Shown here: positions 41,960 to 52,740 of the stretch, piece by piece
Layout: the number at the start of each line of letters is the position of its first letter
Numbering within the stretch: position 1 is the first letter of the stretch
Assembly: GCA_031459855.1 (NCBI GenBank)
Contig: JAVKHP010000001.1
Span: 2,246,906 to 2,310,905, forward strand
Direction: 5' to 3'
Length of the DNA: 64,000 bases
Origin: Armatimonadota bacterium
Lineage (GTDB): Bacteria; Sysuimicrobiota; Sysuimicrobiia; Sysuimicrobiales; Humicultoraceae
The notes under the pieces: generated by a model
The model's database searches: none
Told to the model about the DNA's origin: nothing
What the model saw: the letters and a program-made list of their open reading frames with translations, nothing else
Translations under genes and position numbers: made by a program

Positions 41960-42759
41960 CCGTGACCGCTCCCGGCGACCGATGTGGGAGCCGTGCCGCA
42001 CCCCTGGTGGCCACAGGGCGTCGCCTGGCACCCCGGGCGCTGGGCAGCGCGCTGGCGGTGGGCGTGGCGCTGCTGGTGGCGACGGCGATGCCGGCCGGCG
42101 CCGACGAGGCGTTGCTGGTGCGCGCCTTCGGCAGTTTCCTGCGGCGCGCTGACGAGCTGCGCATCGAGGCGATTCCCGACCTGTACGAGGGCGGCTACGC
42201 CCGCATCACCGTGCTGGGCCGCGGCGTGCACCTGCACCAGGGGCCCCGCGTCGACGAGGTGATGGTACGCCTGGTGGGCGCGAGCCTGGACCCGGCAGCG
42301 CTGCGCGAGGGCCGCTTGCGGGTCTTGGACTACCGCGGCAGCGCGCTGCGCGTGCGCGTGCTGCTGCGCAGCCTCCAGGATCACTTCAACGCTGGCGGCG
42401 GCGTCGACGACATCCGGCTGTGGGCCGAGGGCGGCTACCTGTACGGGACCGGCACGGTGCAGTTCCGCGGCCAGCCGACGCGGCTGCGCATGAAGGGGTT
42501 CTTCGCCGTGGCCGGCACCACCGAGGTGTATTTCTACTTCGAGACGCTGCACGCCAACGGGCTGCCGCTGCCGACCGCGGTGATCCGCGATCTGGAGCGC
42601 AGCCTGAACCCCATCCTCCACCAGCGGGAGTGGCCGGTGCAGTTCCCGCTGCGCACGCTCCGACTCGACGCGCAGGCGCTGCTGCTGGGCAGCGACGCCG
42701 ATCCGGCCGCGCCCTGTCCGACGTGTGGGGGCGGGCCGCAGGTGACCTATGAGCCCTGA
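41956..42759 (+). CDS. Secreted LmeA-like (DUF2993) lipid-binding protein
   Basis: A 267-residue exported protein. The signal helix is ALGSALAVGVALLVATAMPAGADE. The mature part alternates strand motifs typical of DUF2993/LmeA: LRIEAIPDLYEGGYARITVLG, a G-rich internal segment, NGLPLPTAVIRDLERSLNPI, then a PVQFPLRTLRLDAQALLLG ending. Actinobacterial LmeA binds phosphoinositides and supports cell-envelope lipoglycan growth. The C terminus has CPTCGGG. It overlaps the genes on both sides. The family is likely and the function uncertain. Confidence 0.6.
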   Translation: MTVTAPGDRCGSRAAPLVATGRRLAPRALGSALAVGVALLVATAMPAGADEALLVRAFGSFLRRADELRIEAIPDLYEGGYARITVLGRGVHLHQGPRVDEVMVRLVGASLDPAALREGRLRVLDYRGSALRVRVLLRSLQDHFNAGGGVDDIRLWAEGGYLYGTGTVQFRGQPTRLRMKGFFAVAGTTEVYFYFETLHANGLPLPTAVIRDLERSLNPILHQREWPVQFPLRTLRLDAQALLLGSDADPAAPCPTCGGGPQVTYEP

Positions 42760-43477
42760 CCGTCCGCGCATCGTGGTCACCACCCGGCGGCCACCTGCCG
42801 ACGCCGCGGCGCGCGCGCGGGCGGCGCGTGCTGCCGACTTCTACGCCACAGCGGTACGCGACGCCGGCGGCGCCCCGGTGCTCGTGGCGCCCGGCGATCC
42901 GCTGCCGGCGCGGATCGACGGCGTGGTGCTCTCCGGCGGCGTCGACGTGCATCCGCGCCACTACGGCCAGACGGTCCATCCTGGGGTTGCCCACACCTTG
43001 ACGCTGGACGAGCCGCGCGACCTGCTGGAACTGGAGCTCGCCCGGTCGGCCCTCGACCGCGACCTGCCGGTGCTGGGGATCTGCCGCGGCGCCCAGGTCC
43101 TGACGGTCGCCGCCGGCGGCACGCTCTGGCAGGACCTGTCGCTGGCCGGCGTCGACCCCGGCCGCCACGACCAGGACGGCCGCCACCAGGACTGGGAGCC
43201 GGCCCACGGCATCACTATCGAGCCCGGAAGCCGTCTGGCCGAGGTGCTGGCCGCGGTGGTGCTGGGCGTCAACAGCTTCCACCACCAGGCGATCGCCACC
43301 CCGGCGCCGGGGTTCGCCGTCGTCGCCCGCGCTGACGACGGCACCATCGAAGCCGTGGAACGCACGGACCATCCCTTCGCGGTCGGCGTGCAGTGGCACC
43401 CCGAGCGCATGGTGGCGCATCACCCGGTGCAGCGCCGCCTCTTCGCGGCGCTCGTGGCCGCCGCCCGCCGGGGCTGA
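42749..43477 (+). CDS. Gamma-glutamyl-GABA hydrolase-like class I amidotransferase (peptidase C26)
   Basis: A 242-residue class I glutamine amidotransferase-like hydrolase. VVLSGGVDVHPRHYG, the nucleophile elbow LGICRGAQVL with catalytic Cys, SFHHQAI and GVQWHPERM with catalytic His match the PuuD/C26 group, which cleaves gamma-glutamyl amide bonds. Being near the 5-oxoprolinase genes, it could act on gamma-glutamyl compounds. It overlaps the DUF2993-like gene by 11 nt. Confidence 0.87.
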   Translation: MSPDRPRIVVTTRRPPADAAARARAARAADFYATAVRDAGGAPVLVAPGDPLPARIDGVVLSGGVDVHPRHYGQTVHPGVAHTLTLDEPRDLLELELARSALDRDLPVLGICRGAQVLTVAAGGTLWQDLSLAGVDPGRHDQDGRHQDWEPAHGITIEPGSRLAEVLAAVVLGVNSFHHQAIATPAPGFAVVARADDGTIEAVERTDHPFAVGVQWHPERMVAHHPVQRRLFAALVAAARRG

Positions 43478-43481
43478 GCTG

Positions 43482-44834
43482 GTGGACGTCCTGCGCCCTC
43501 GCCCGATCGCGCCCGTCCGGTGGCGCCTGGTGCCGTGGCTGGTGGCGCTGCTCGCGCTGGCATGGGGCGTACCCGGCCAGCCGGCGGCCGCGCCGGACGC
43601 TCCGGTCGTGGTGCGCATCACCATCGACGGGGTCATCGCGCCGTCGAGCGCCCGGTTCATCCTGCGCGCGATCCGTGAGGCCGAGGCCCAGCAGGCCGAG
43701 GCCCTGGTGGTCATGCTCGACACCCCGGGCGGCCTGCTCAAATCCACCGACGACATGACCCGGGCCATTCTCAACGCCAGGGTCCCCGTGGTGGTGTACA
43801 TCGCGCCGCGCGGCGCGCGCGCGGCCTCGGCGGGCGTGTTCGTCACCTACGCCGCGCACGTGGCCGCCATGGCGCCCGCCACGCACCTGGGGGCCGCGTC
43901 GCCGGTCGCCATTGGTGGCGGCGAGGGCCGCGAGCCCGACAAGACCGCCATGGAGAAAGTGACCAACGACATGGTCGCCAACATCCGGGCGATGGCGCGG
44001 CGGCGCGGCCGCAACGCCGACTGGGCCGAGCGGGCGGTCCGTGAGGCGGTCTCCATCACCGAGGAGGACGCCGTGCGCCTGCGCGTCGTCGACCTGGTGG
44101 CCGACGACCTCACCGATCTGCTGCGCCGTCTGGACGGTCGCACCGTGGAGACCGACCTGGGTCCGCGGCAACTGCGCACCGCGCGCGCCCGCGTCGTCGA
44201 CCTGCACATGGACCTCACCGAGCGGTTCCTCGCCCTGCTCAGCGATCCCAACATCGGCTTCATCCTGCTGAACATCGGCATCCTGGGCGTCCTGGTCGAG
44301 CTGTACAACCCGGGCGCGGTGCTGCCGGGCGTGGTGGGCGGCATCGCGTTGATCCTGGGGCTGGCTTCCTTCGCGATCCTGCAGGTCAACGTGGCCGGCC
44401 TGTTGCTGATCGCCTTCGCCATCCTGCTCTTCATCGCCGACGTGAAGGTGCCGGGACACGGCGTGCTCACGGTGGGCGGCGTCCTGGCGTTCATCTTCGG
44501 CGCGCTGCTGCTCACCGAGCGCCAGGCGCCAGTACTCCAGATCTCGGTGCGGCTCATCGTGGCGGTCGCCCTCCTGCTGGCGGGCTTTTCGTTGGTCGCC
44601 GTGGGCGCGGGGCTGCGGGCCCAGCGGGGGACACCCCGCAGCGGCGAGGAGCGCCTGGTCGGGGCCGTGGGCGTGGCGCGTTCGCGCCTCGACCCCGCGG
44701 GGCAGGTCCACGTGCAGGGCGAGATGTGGTCCGCGGTGTCCGTGGCCGGCCCCATCGAGGAGGGCACGCCGGTGCGTGTGGTGGCCGTCGACGGCCTGCG
44801 GCTGCGCGTGGAGCCGGCTGCCGGCCCGCGGTAG
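43482..44834 (+). CDS. Membrane-bound NfeD serine protease (ClpP class)
   Basis: A 450-residue protein. After a signal helix (VPWLVALLALAWGVP), residues about 40-225 form a ClpP-class protease with MLDTPGGLLKS, the nucleophile in RAASAGVFVTYAA and the general-base Lys in DKTAMEKVTND. Four or five membrane helices follow (about 260-385), then an NfeD OB-fold domain (LVGAVGVARSRLDPAGQVHVQGEMW). Long-form NfeD proteases usually pair with stomatin-like proteins, but none is adjacent here. GTG at 43482 starts 4 nt after the upstream stop. Confidence 0.9.
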   Translation: MDVLRPRPIAPVRWRLVPWLVALLALAWGVPGQPAAAPDAPVVVRITIDGVIAPSSARFILRAIREAEAQQAEALVVMLDTPGGLLKSTDDMTRAILNARVPVVVYIAPRGARAASAGVFVTYAAHVAAMAPATHLGAASPVAIGGGEGREPDKTAMEKVTNDMVANIRAMARRRGRNADWAERAVREAVSITEEDAVRLRVVDLVADDLTDLLRRLDGRTVETDLGPRQLRTARARVVDLHMDLTERFLALLSDPNIGFILLNIGILGVLVELYNPGAVLPGVVGGIALILGLASFAILQVNVAGLLLIAFAILLFIADVKVPGHGVLTVGGVLAFIFGALLLTERQAPVLQISVRLIVAVALLLAGFSLVAVGAGLRAQRGTPRSGEERLVGAVGVARSRLDPAGQVHVQGEMWSAVSVAGPIEEGTPVRVVAVDGLRLRVEPAAGPR

Positions 44835-44905
44835 GTGCGCCGCCACGGTGGATGGGCAGTCACCGCGCTGCCGCCCGCGCGCCAACGGTGCACCTCCCCG
44901 GCACG

Positions 44906-45388
44906 ATGACCACGCCGGTTCAGGCCGGCCTGCAGCGCACGGTGCGCACGCGCTCCGCCCGCGCCACCGAGGCGCTGGGTGAGCGCATTGGGCGGCGCCT
45001 GCGGCCGGGGGACGTGGTGGCGCTGGTCGGGCCGCTGGGTGCAGGCAAGACCGTGCTGGCCCGCGGCCTCGCGCGCGGAGCCGGCGCCCGCGGGTACGTG
45101 GCGAGTCCCTCGTTCGTGATCGTGCGGGAGTACGCCGGTCCCATCCCCGTGCGGCACGTGGACCTGTACCGCCTGGAGCGGCCCGAGGACATCGAGAGCG
45201 TGGGCCTCGACGACGTGCTGACCGACGATGCGATCGCCATCGTGGAATGGGCCGACCGGGCACCCTGGGTGCTGCCCGCCGACCACCTGCGCATCGATTG
45301 CGCCTTGGGCCGCGGCGCACGCGAGCGCGTGTTCACGCTGACGGCACCCGCCCGGCGGGCAGACGTGCTGACGGCGCTGGACCGATAG
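44906..45388 (+). CDS. tsaE: tRNA t6A biosynthesis ATPase TsaE
   Basis: A 160-residue P-loop ATPase with ALVGPLGAGKTVLARGLARG (Walker A), VASPSFVIVREY, HVDLYRLERPEDIESVGLDD and IVEWADRA. TsaE works with TsaB and TsaD to attach threonylcarbamoyl to A37 of ANN-decoding tRNAs. The ATG at 44906 is used without a good ribosome-binding site; a GTG at 44888 is in frame. The cluster tsaE-tsaB-rimI-tsaD confirms the call. Confidence 0.92.
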   Translation: MTTPVQAGLQRTVRTRSARATEALGERIGRRLRPGDVVALVGPLGAGKTVLARGLARGAGARGYVASPSFVIVREYAGPIPVRHVDLYRLERPEDIESVGLDDVLTDDAIAIVEWADRAPWVLPADHLRIDCALGRGARERVFTLTAPARRADVLTALDR

Positions 45389-45391
45389 CCG

Positions 45392-46156
45392 ATGCGCGTG
45401 CTCGCCATCGAGACGTCCACCGGCCAGGGCAGCGTTGCGCTCCTCGACGAGCACGGGCTGGTCGCCGAGACCCTCGCCCCGGCGCCCGGCGCGCACCTCG
45501 AGTGGCTGGCAGGTGCCATCGTCCACCTGCTGCGCGCCCACGACGTGCCGCCTGCGGCCGTGGACGGCCTCGCCGTCTCCACCGGGCCGGGCAGCTTCAC
45601 CGGGGTGCGTGTCGGGGTGGTGACGGCGATCGCGTGGGCGGAGGCGCGCGGCGTGCCCGTGATCGGGGTGCCCACCCTGGAGGCGATCGCGGCAGGGGTG
45701 GCCGCGGAGGCACTTCCCGCACGGCTCGTGCTGGCCGCCGTCGACGTGCGCCGTGGCGAGGTGGCCGCGGCCCTGTTTGCGCTGGACGGCGGCATTCGTC
45801 GCCTGAGCCCCGACCTCGTGGTCCCGCCAGCCGCCCTGCCCGCTGTGTTGCCGGCGCGCGACGGGCCGGTGGCGCTCGCAGGCGACGCGCTCGAGCGCTA
45901 CCGCGACGTGCTCCTCGCCGCCATCGGTCCGGGCGCAACCGTCGCCGCCCGGTCGCTGTGGTGGCCCCGGGCACGGGTGGTGGGACAGGTGGGCCGGGCG
46001 CGGCTGCTGGCGGGCGTCCGCGTCGACCCCGCCCGTGTGCAGCCCGTCTATCCGCGCCGTGCGGTCGCCGGCCCAGGCGAGGGGCAGGAGGCGGTCGCGG
46101 CCGGCCAGAACGCTGGCGGTGGCAGCCGCGGCGGCGCGTGCGCACCCGGACCATGA
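45392..46156 (+). CDS. tsaB: tRNA t6A biosynthesis scaffold protein TsaB
   Basis: A 254-residue ASKHA-fold protein: MRVLAIETSTGQGSVALL, DGLAVSTGPGSFTGVRVG and VPVIGVPTLEAIA match TsaB (YeaZ), the partner of TsaD. The C-terminal about 30 residues are Gly/Ala-rich and not conserved. It follows tsaE by 3 nt and overlaps rimI by ATGA. Confidence 0.93.
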   Translation: MRVLAIETSTGQGSVALLDEHGLVAETLAPAPGAHLEWLAGAIVHLLRAHDVPPAAVDGLAVSTGPGSFTGVRVGVVTAIAWAEARGVPVIGVPTLEAIAAGVAAEALPARLVLAAVDVRRGEVAAALFALDGGIRRLSPDLVVPPAALPAVLPARDGPVALAGDALERYRDVLLAAIGPGATVAARSLWWPRARVVGQVGRARLLAGVRVDPARVQPVYPRRAVAGPGEGQEAVAAGQNAGGGSRGGACAPGP

Positions 46157-46677
46157 AGCAGATCGCCCGCATTCGGCTCGCGCCCATGACGGTGGACGAC
46201 CTGCCGCGCGTCCGCGAGATCGAACGCGAGGCGTTCGCGCTGCCCTGGCCCAAGGACGCCTACCGGGCAGAGATCGAGGACAACCAGGTCGCCTGCTACA
46301 TCGTGGCCCGCGACGAACACGACACCGTGGTGGGGTTCGCGGGGATGTGGGTGATCTTCGACGAAGCCCACGTGACCACGATCGCCGTCGACCGACGCCA
46401 TCGCGGCCAGGGCATCGGCAAGCGCCTGCTGTTGGGCCTCATCGAGCGGGCGCTGGCCCGCGGCGCGCGCTGGATGACCCTGGAGGTGCGGCCGTCCAAC
46501 ACGGTGGCGCTGGCCATGTACCGCGCCTTCGGGTTCCGCGACGTCGCGCTGCGCAAGCGCTACTACAGCGACAACAACGAGGACGCCGTGGTGATGTGGA
46601 GCGGCAACCTGACCGAGCCGGCCGCCCAGGCGCGCCTGGCCGAGATTCGGGCGAGCCTCGAGCCTGGCGCGGAGTAG
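46153..46677 (+). CDS. rimI: Ribosomal protein S18 alanine N-acetyltransferase RimI
   Basis: A 174-residue GNAT acetyltransferase. It has EREAFALPWPKDAYRAEI, ITTIAVDRRHRGQGIGKRLL-type acetyl-CoA binding (TTIAVDRRHRGQGIGKRLL), LEVRPSNTVALAMYRAFGF and YYSDNNEDAVVM, the RimI signature. RimI acetylates the N terminus of S18 and possibly other proteins. The start is set by overlap with tsaB. Its position between tsaB and tsaD is conserved widely. Confidence 0.92.
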   Translation: MKQIARIRLAPMTVDDLPRVREIEREAFALPWPKDAYRAEIEDNQVACYIVARDEHDTVVGFAGMWVIFDEAHVTTIAVDRRHRGQGIGKRLLLGLIERALARGARWMTLEVRPSNTVALAMYRAFGFRDVALRKRYYSDNNEDAVVMWSGNLTEPAAQARLAEIRASLEPGAE

Positions 46678-46683
46678 GGTCCG

Positions 46684-47679
46684 GTGCGGGTGCTGGGCCT
46701 GGAGACGTCGTGCGACGAGACGGCGGCCGCCGTCGTGGCGGACGGCCGTGTGGCGAGCAACGTGGTCGCCTCCCAGGCCGCGCTCCACGAGCGGTATGGC
46801 GGCGTGGTCCCCGAGCTGGCGTCGCGCCGGCACGTCGAGCGCCTCGTCCCCGTGCTGCGCCTGGCGCTGGAGCAGGCGGGTGTGGGCTGGCACGATCTGG
46901 ACGGCATCGCGGTGACGGCCGGCCCCGGACTGGTCGGCGCCCTCGCGGTGGGCGTCGCCGCGGCGAAAGCGCTGGCTGCTGCCCGGGAGCTACCGCTCGT
47001 GGGCGTCAACCACCTGGAGGGGCACCTGTTCGCCAACGTGCTGACCTTCGGGCCGCTCCCGGAACCCACCCTGGCCTTGATCGTCTCGGGGGCCCACACC
47101 GACCTGGTGCTGGTGGCGGCGCCCCATCGCTACCGCGTGCTGGGCCGCACGCGGGACGACGCGGCCGGTGAGGCGTTCGACAAAGTCGCCCGGGCCATGG
47201 GGCTGGGCTACCCGGGTGGTCCCGCGCTGGATCGTCTGGGCCAGACGGGGGATCCGCACGCCGTGCCCCTCCCCGTACCCTTCCAGGGGCCGGGTCTGGA
47301 CTTCAGCTTCAGCGGCATCAAGACGGCGGCGCTGCGGGCGCTCGCCATCGCGCCCGCCCGCGACCCGCAGTTCATGGCCGACCTCGCCGCGTCGCTGCAG
47401 CGCGTGGTGGCCGAAGCGCTGGTGCGCCGCGTGGCACGCGCGGCGCGGCAACACCGCCCTCGCGCGCTGGCGCTGGCGGGCGGCGTGGCGGCCAACTCCG
47501 TGCTTCGACGCCGGCTGCAGGAGGAGGCCGCACGCCTGCGCCTGCCGGTCCTGATTCCGCCGCCGGACCTGTGTACCGACAACGCCGCGATGATCGCAGC
47601 CGCGGGCGCCTCGCGCCTGGCGCGGGGGGAGCGGGCTGGCTGGGACCTGGGCGCAGCGGCCGATCTGCCGCTCGCGTGA
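46684..47679 (+). CDS. tsaD: tRNA N6-threonylcarbamoyladenosine transferase TsaD
   Basis: A 331-residue Kae1/Qri7 family enzyme that transfers threonylcarbamoyl to tRNA. It has LGLETSCDETAAAVV, SQAALHERYGGVVPELASRRH, TAGPGLVGALAVG, the metal-binding VNHLEGHL, LIVSGAHTDLVLV, GEAFDKVARAMGLGYPGGP and LAGGVAANSVLRRRL. GTG at 46684. Its stop codon lies in the first unit of a 17-bp tandem repeat. Confidence 0.96.
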   Translation: MRVLGLETSCDETAAAVVADGRVASNVVASQAALHERYGGVVPELASRRHVERLVPVLRLALEQAGVGWHDLDGIAVTAGPGLVGALAVGVAAAKALAAARELPLVGVNHLEGHLFANVLTFGPLPEPTLALIVSGAHTDLVLVAAPHRYRVLGRTRDDAAGEAFDKVARAMGLGYPGGPALDRLGQTGDPHAVPLPVPFQGPGLDFSFSGIKTAALRALAIAPARDPQFMADLAASLQRVVAEALVRRVARAARQHRPRALALAGGVAANSVLRRRLQEEAARLRLPVLIPPPDLCTDNAAMIAAAGASRLARGERAGWDLGAAADLPLA

Positions 47680-47724
47680 CGGTCCGTCTGGCGTGACGGT
47701 CTGTCTGGTGTGAGGGTCTGTCTG
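47674..47724 (+). repeat. 17-bp tandem repeat spanning the tsaD stop
   Basis: Three adjacent units, GCGTGACGGTCCGTCTG and two near copies, begin five codon positions before the tsaD end. Each unit contains a TGA at the same place as the real stop. Confidence 0.85.
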
Positions 47725-47729
47725 GGGGC

Positions 47730-47759
47730 TTGATCTCCGGCGGGGGGACTGTCTAAGAT
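47730..47759 (+). promoter_or_regulatory. Promoter of the groES-groEL operon
   Basis: TTGATC at 47730-47735 and TAAGAT at 47754-47759, spaced by 18 bp, place the transcription start just before the CIRCE operator. Each hexamer matches consensus at four to five positions. Confidence 0.6.
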
Positions 47760-47769
47760 GGGGGGTGAC

Positions 47770-47795
47770 TAGCACTCTAACCTCGAGAGTGCTAA
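47770..47795 (+). promoter_or_regulatory. CIRCE operator (HrcA binding site)
   Basis: TAGCACTC, nine bases, then GAGTGCTAA: a match to the CIRCE inverted repeat TTAGCACTC-N9-GAGTGCTAA with only the first T altered. HrcA binds it and represses groESL until heat shock. It lies in the 5' leader, 34 bp before groES. Confidence 0.95.
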
Positions 47796-47829
47796 TTCCC
47801 AACACTTTGGCGCAGGAGGGACGCGAGAG

Positions 47830-49771
<1,942 letters not shown>

Positions 49772-49789
49772 GCGCGCGTGGCGGCTGTG

Positions 49790-49826
49790 CCCGAGGCGGG
49801 GGCTGCCCCCCGCCTCGGGCGTTTTT
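49790..49826 (+). terminator. Intrinsic terminator after groEL
   Basis: A perfect 13-bp stem (CCCGAGGCGGGGG with CCCCCGCCTCGGG) closes a 4-nt loop and is followed by CGTTTTT. Confidence 0.95.
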
Positions 49827-49890
49827 GTGGTAGCGACCTGTCACGGACGTCCGCACGATCCGGCGGGACGGTGCACGAGCCGGCATACTC

Positions 49891-49919
49891 TTGCCAATGT
49901 ACGGTTTTCATGATAGAGT
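49891..49919 (+). promoter_or_regulatory. Candidate promoter of the purine operon
   Basis: TTGCCA at 49891-49896 (five of six) and TAGAGT at 49914-49919 (four of six) are 17 bp apart, with purD starting 65 bp downstream. A CGTAGC-AG-GCTACG hairpin sits directly before the purD ATG. No purine riboswitch core or PurBox was recognised. Confidence 0.5.
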
Positions 49920-49983
49920 TCCTGACGGGACTTACAGTATTTGCCCCCAATCCGGACAAAAATCCGAACGTAGCAGGCTACGC

Positions 49984-51297
49984 ATGAGGAAATTCTTCGT
50001 GATTGGGGGAGGCGGCAGGGAACACGCCATCGTCTGGCACCTGGCCAGGTGCTATCCAGGTGCCGCGATCCACTGCGCGCCCGGTAACCCCGGGATCTCC
50101 CGCCTGGCGACCTGCCTGCCGGTGGCTGCGACCGACCTGAACGGCCTGGTCAGCGCCGCCGCTACCCTGGCGCCCGATCTCGTGATCGTCGGTCCCGAGG
50201 CACCGCTCGTCGCGGGTCTGGCCGATCGGCTGCAGGCTGTAGGGCTGCCGACGCTGGGTCCCGCCGCCGCCGCCGCCCGCATCGAGGGCAGCAAGGCCTT
50301 CGCCAAACACCTGATGGCGCGCGCCGGTATCCCCACCGCACCGTTCGCGGTCTTCGACGATCCGCCCCAGGCCATCGCCCACGTGCGGCACGTGGGCCCG
50401 CGGGTGGTCGTCAAAGCCGACGGCCTGGCGGCGGGGAAGGGGGTCGTCGTCTGCGACGGGCCCGACGAGGCCGAGGCGGCGGTACGGGCCATGATGGTCG
50501 AGGTGGTGTTTGGCGACGCCGGACGCCGTGTGGTGGTCGAAGAGCGCCTCGACGGCGACGAGGTGAGTGTCTTCGCCCTCGTCGACGGCGAGGCGGTGGC
50601 GTGGCTGGGCGCGGCCCAGGATCACAAGCGCCTGCACGACGGCGACCGCGGTCCCAACACCGGCGGCATGGGCGCGATCGCGCCTTACCCGCTGGCGCCG
50701 GCGCTGCGCACCCGCATCCTGCGCGAGATCCTCCAGCCGGCCGCCAGCGCATTGGTCGCGGAAGGCTGCGCCTACCGCGGGGTGCTGTTCGCGGGGTTGA
50801 TGCTCACCGCCGATGGGCCACAGGTGCTGGAGTTCAACTGCAGGCTCGGGGATCCCGAAGCGCAGGTCATGCTGCCGCTGCTGCGCGCGGGGCTCCCCGA
50901 CGCGTTCGACGCCCTGCGGCGGGGCGAGGTCGACGCTGAGGGCCAGGTCGCTGGAACCGAACTCCTCAGGTTGGACCGGGCAGCCTGTGGTGTCGTGCTG
51001 GCGTCGGAAGGCTACCCCGCCACGACGCGCCCCGGCGTGCCCATCGACGGGGTCGCCGACGCCGAGGAGCTGGCCCTGGTGTTCCACAACGGCACGGCGC
51101 GCGCGGAGGGGCGGCTGGTGACCGCTGGCGGGCGGGTGCTGACGGTGACGGGGCTGGGCCCGGACCTCGCCGCGGCGCGCCAGCGCGCCTACGCGGCCGT
51201 AGGGCGGGTCGCGTTTCCTGGCATGCAGTACCGCACCGATATCGGCAGTCGCCTGCTGGCCACGGCCGGCGCGGGAGGCGTGACGCCATGCCGGTGA
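49984..51297 (+). CDS. purD: Phosphoribosylamine-glycine ligase
   Basis: A 437-residue ATP-grasp enzyme making GAR from phosphoribosylamine and glycine. The N-terminal [18 protein letters not shown] and NPGISRLAT, the ATP-grasp segment [17 protein letters not shown], and the [11 protein letters not shown] and [19 protein letters not shown] blocks are standard PurD. ATG at 49984 fits the family start; a longer frame reaches 49891 but crosses the candidate promoter. It is the first gene of the eleven-gene purine operon and overlaps purA by 10 nt. Confidence 0.95.
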   Translation: MRKFFVIGGGGREHAIVWHLARCYPGAAIHCAPGNPGISRLATCLPVAATDLNGLVSAAATLAPDLVIVGPEAPLVAGLADRLQAVGLPTLGPAAAAARIEGSKAFAKHLMARAGIPTAPFAVFDDPPQAIAHVRHVGPRVVVKADGLAAGKGVVVCDGPDEAEAAVRAMMVEVVFGDAGRRVVVEERLDGDEVSVFALVDGEAVAWLGAAQDHKRLHDGDRGPNTGGMGAIAPYPLAPALRTRILREILQPAASALVAEGCAYRGVLFAGLMLTADGPQVLEFNCRLGDPEAQVMLPLLRAGLPDAFDALRRGEVDAEGQVAGTELLRLDRAACGVVLASEGYPATTRPGVPIDGVADAEELALVFHNGTARAEGRLVTAGGRVLTVTGLGPDLAAARQRAYAAVGRVAFPGMQYRTDIGSRLLATAGAGGVTPCR

Positions 51298-52577
51298 CGG
51301 CGGTGGTGGGCGGCCACTGGGGCGACGAGGGCAAGGGCAAGGTCGTGGACGTGCTGGCCGCCGAGGCGGATCTCGTCATCCGGTACAACGGCGGCTCCAA
51401 CGCGGGACACACCATCGTCAGCGACCGCGGTGTCTTCGCGTTGCACCTCGTGCCCTCCGGCGTCCTCCACCCGCGGGTCACGTGCCTGATCGGGCCCGGG
51501 GTGGTCGTCAACCCCGACTTCCTGATCGCCGAGCTCGACCAACTCGAGGCGCGCGGCGTGTCCACCCACAACGTGGTGATCTCCACCCGTGCCCACATCG
51601 TCTTCCCCTTCCACATCACCCTCGACGTCCTCGAGGAGCAACGCCGCGGGCCCCGGCCGCACGGCACGACGAAGCAGGGCATCTGGCCCGCCTACGCCGA
51701 CAAGGTCGCGCGGGTGGGCGTCCGCATGGGCGACCTGCTCCACGACGCGCACCTCGAAGCGCAGGTGCGGTACCTCGTGGCGCGGACGAACCGCCTGCTG
51801 GGTGCCGACCACCCGCCCATCGACGCCGACGAGGTCCTAGCCCGCTGCCGGCAGTGGCGCGCGCGCTTGGGTCCACGCATCGTCGACAGCCATCAGCTCG
51901 TGCAGCGCGCGCTGGCCGCCGACCGCCGGATCCTCCTGGAGGGACACCTGGGCGTCATGCGCGATCTGGACTGGGGCATCTACCCCTACGTCACCTCCTC
52001 AACGTGTCTTCCCGGCGGGGCCGCAGCGGGCGCGGGTATCCCCGCGGCCCGGATCACGCGTGTGGTGGGCGTGGTGAAGGCGTACACCACGGCCGTGGGC
52101 GCCGGGCCGCTGCCCACCGAGCTCCACGGCGCGGTCGCCGACCGCATCCGCGAGGCCGGCGGGGAGTTCGGCACCACCACCGGGCGGCCCCGTCGCTGCG
52201 GCTGGTTCGATGCCGTGGCGGCGCGCTTCGCCGCAGAGGTGGCCGGCTTCACCGAGCTGGCCGTGATGAAGCTCGACGTGCTGGCCGGCCTGGACGAGGT
52301 CCAGATCTGCACTGCTTACCGGTACCAGGGCGAGGTCCTCGACGGTATGCCCGACGTCCCGGTGCTGGCGGAGGTCGAGCCCATCTACGAGACCCTGCCC
52401 GGCTGGCGACTGGAGGGGCGCGTGCGGACGCTGGAGGACCTTCCGGCCACGGCCCGCCGCTTCCTGGACCGCATCGCCGCGCTGGTGGGCGCGCCGGTGA
52501 CAATGGTCGGGTTGGGGCGCGACCGCGAGGCGCTGGTGCGGGCGATGCCGGCGGCGGGGGCGCGGGAGGCCGGGTAG
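51288..52577 (+). CDS. purA: Adenylosuccinate synthetase, divergent
   Basis: A 429-residue GTP-dependent enzyme joining IMP and aspartate. It has GGHWGDEGKGKVVDVLA (catalytic Asp kept, the usual Gln before Trp replaced by His), NGGSNAGHTIV with catalytic His, and HGTTKQGIWPAY, which differs from the common GTTxRGIGPAY. LEGHLGVMRDLDWGIYPYVTSS replaces the near-universal EGAQG. C-terminal GRPRRCGWFDAVA is normal. The substituted Gln contacts IMP in E. coli PurA (Gln224). Context strongly supports PurA. Confidence 0.9.
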   Translation: MPVTAVVGGHWGDEGKGKVVDVLAAEADLVIRYNGGSNAGHTIVSDRGVFALHLVPSGVLHPRVTCLIGPGVVVNPDFLIAELDQLEARGVSTHNVVISTRAHIVFPFHITLDVLEEQRRGPRPHGTTKQGIWPAYADKVARVGVRMGDLLHDAHLEAQVRYLVARTNRLLGADHPPIDADEVLARCRQWRARLGPRIVDSHQLVQRALAADRRILLEGHLGVMRDLDWGIYPYVTSSTCLPGGAAAGAGIPAARITRVVGVVKAYTTAVGAGPLPTELHGAVADRIREAGGEFGTTTGRPRRCGWFDAVAARFAAEVAGFTELAVMKLDVLAGLDEVQICTAYRYQGEVLDGMPDVPVLAEVEPIYETLPGWRLEGRVRTLEDLPATARRFLDRIAALVGAPVTMVGLGRDREALVRAMPAAGAREAG

Positions 52578-52740
52578 TGCCCACCGACGGGAGCATCGCC
52601 GTGCCTGTGGCCGATTACCGCCTTGTCGTCCGGACGTGCGACGGGATCCCCGGGGGACTACCGCCGGCCAACGGGTGGGCCCCAGATGATGTGGACGTTG
52701 CCGTCCGTTCGCGGAATGGCATCTCCGGTAGGGGGACGAG

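Noticed and set aside
49827-49983. Purine riboswitch in the purD leader
   Set aside because: The conserved three-way-junction core sequences are not present; only a short hairpin at the start codon was seen.
51288-52577. PurZ (2-aminoadenylosuccinate synthetase) of the Z-genome pathway
   Set aside because: The catalytic Asp of WGDEGKGK is kept and the gene lies inside a housekeeping purine operon, so PurA is the better call.
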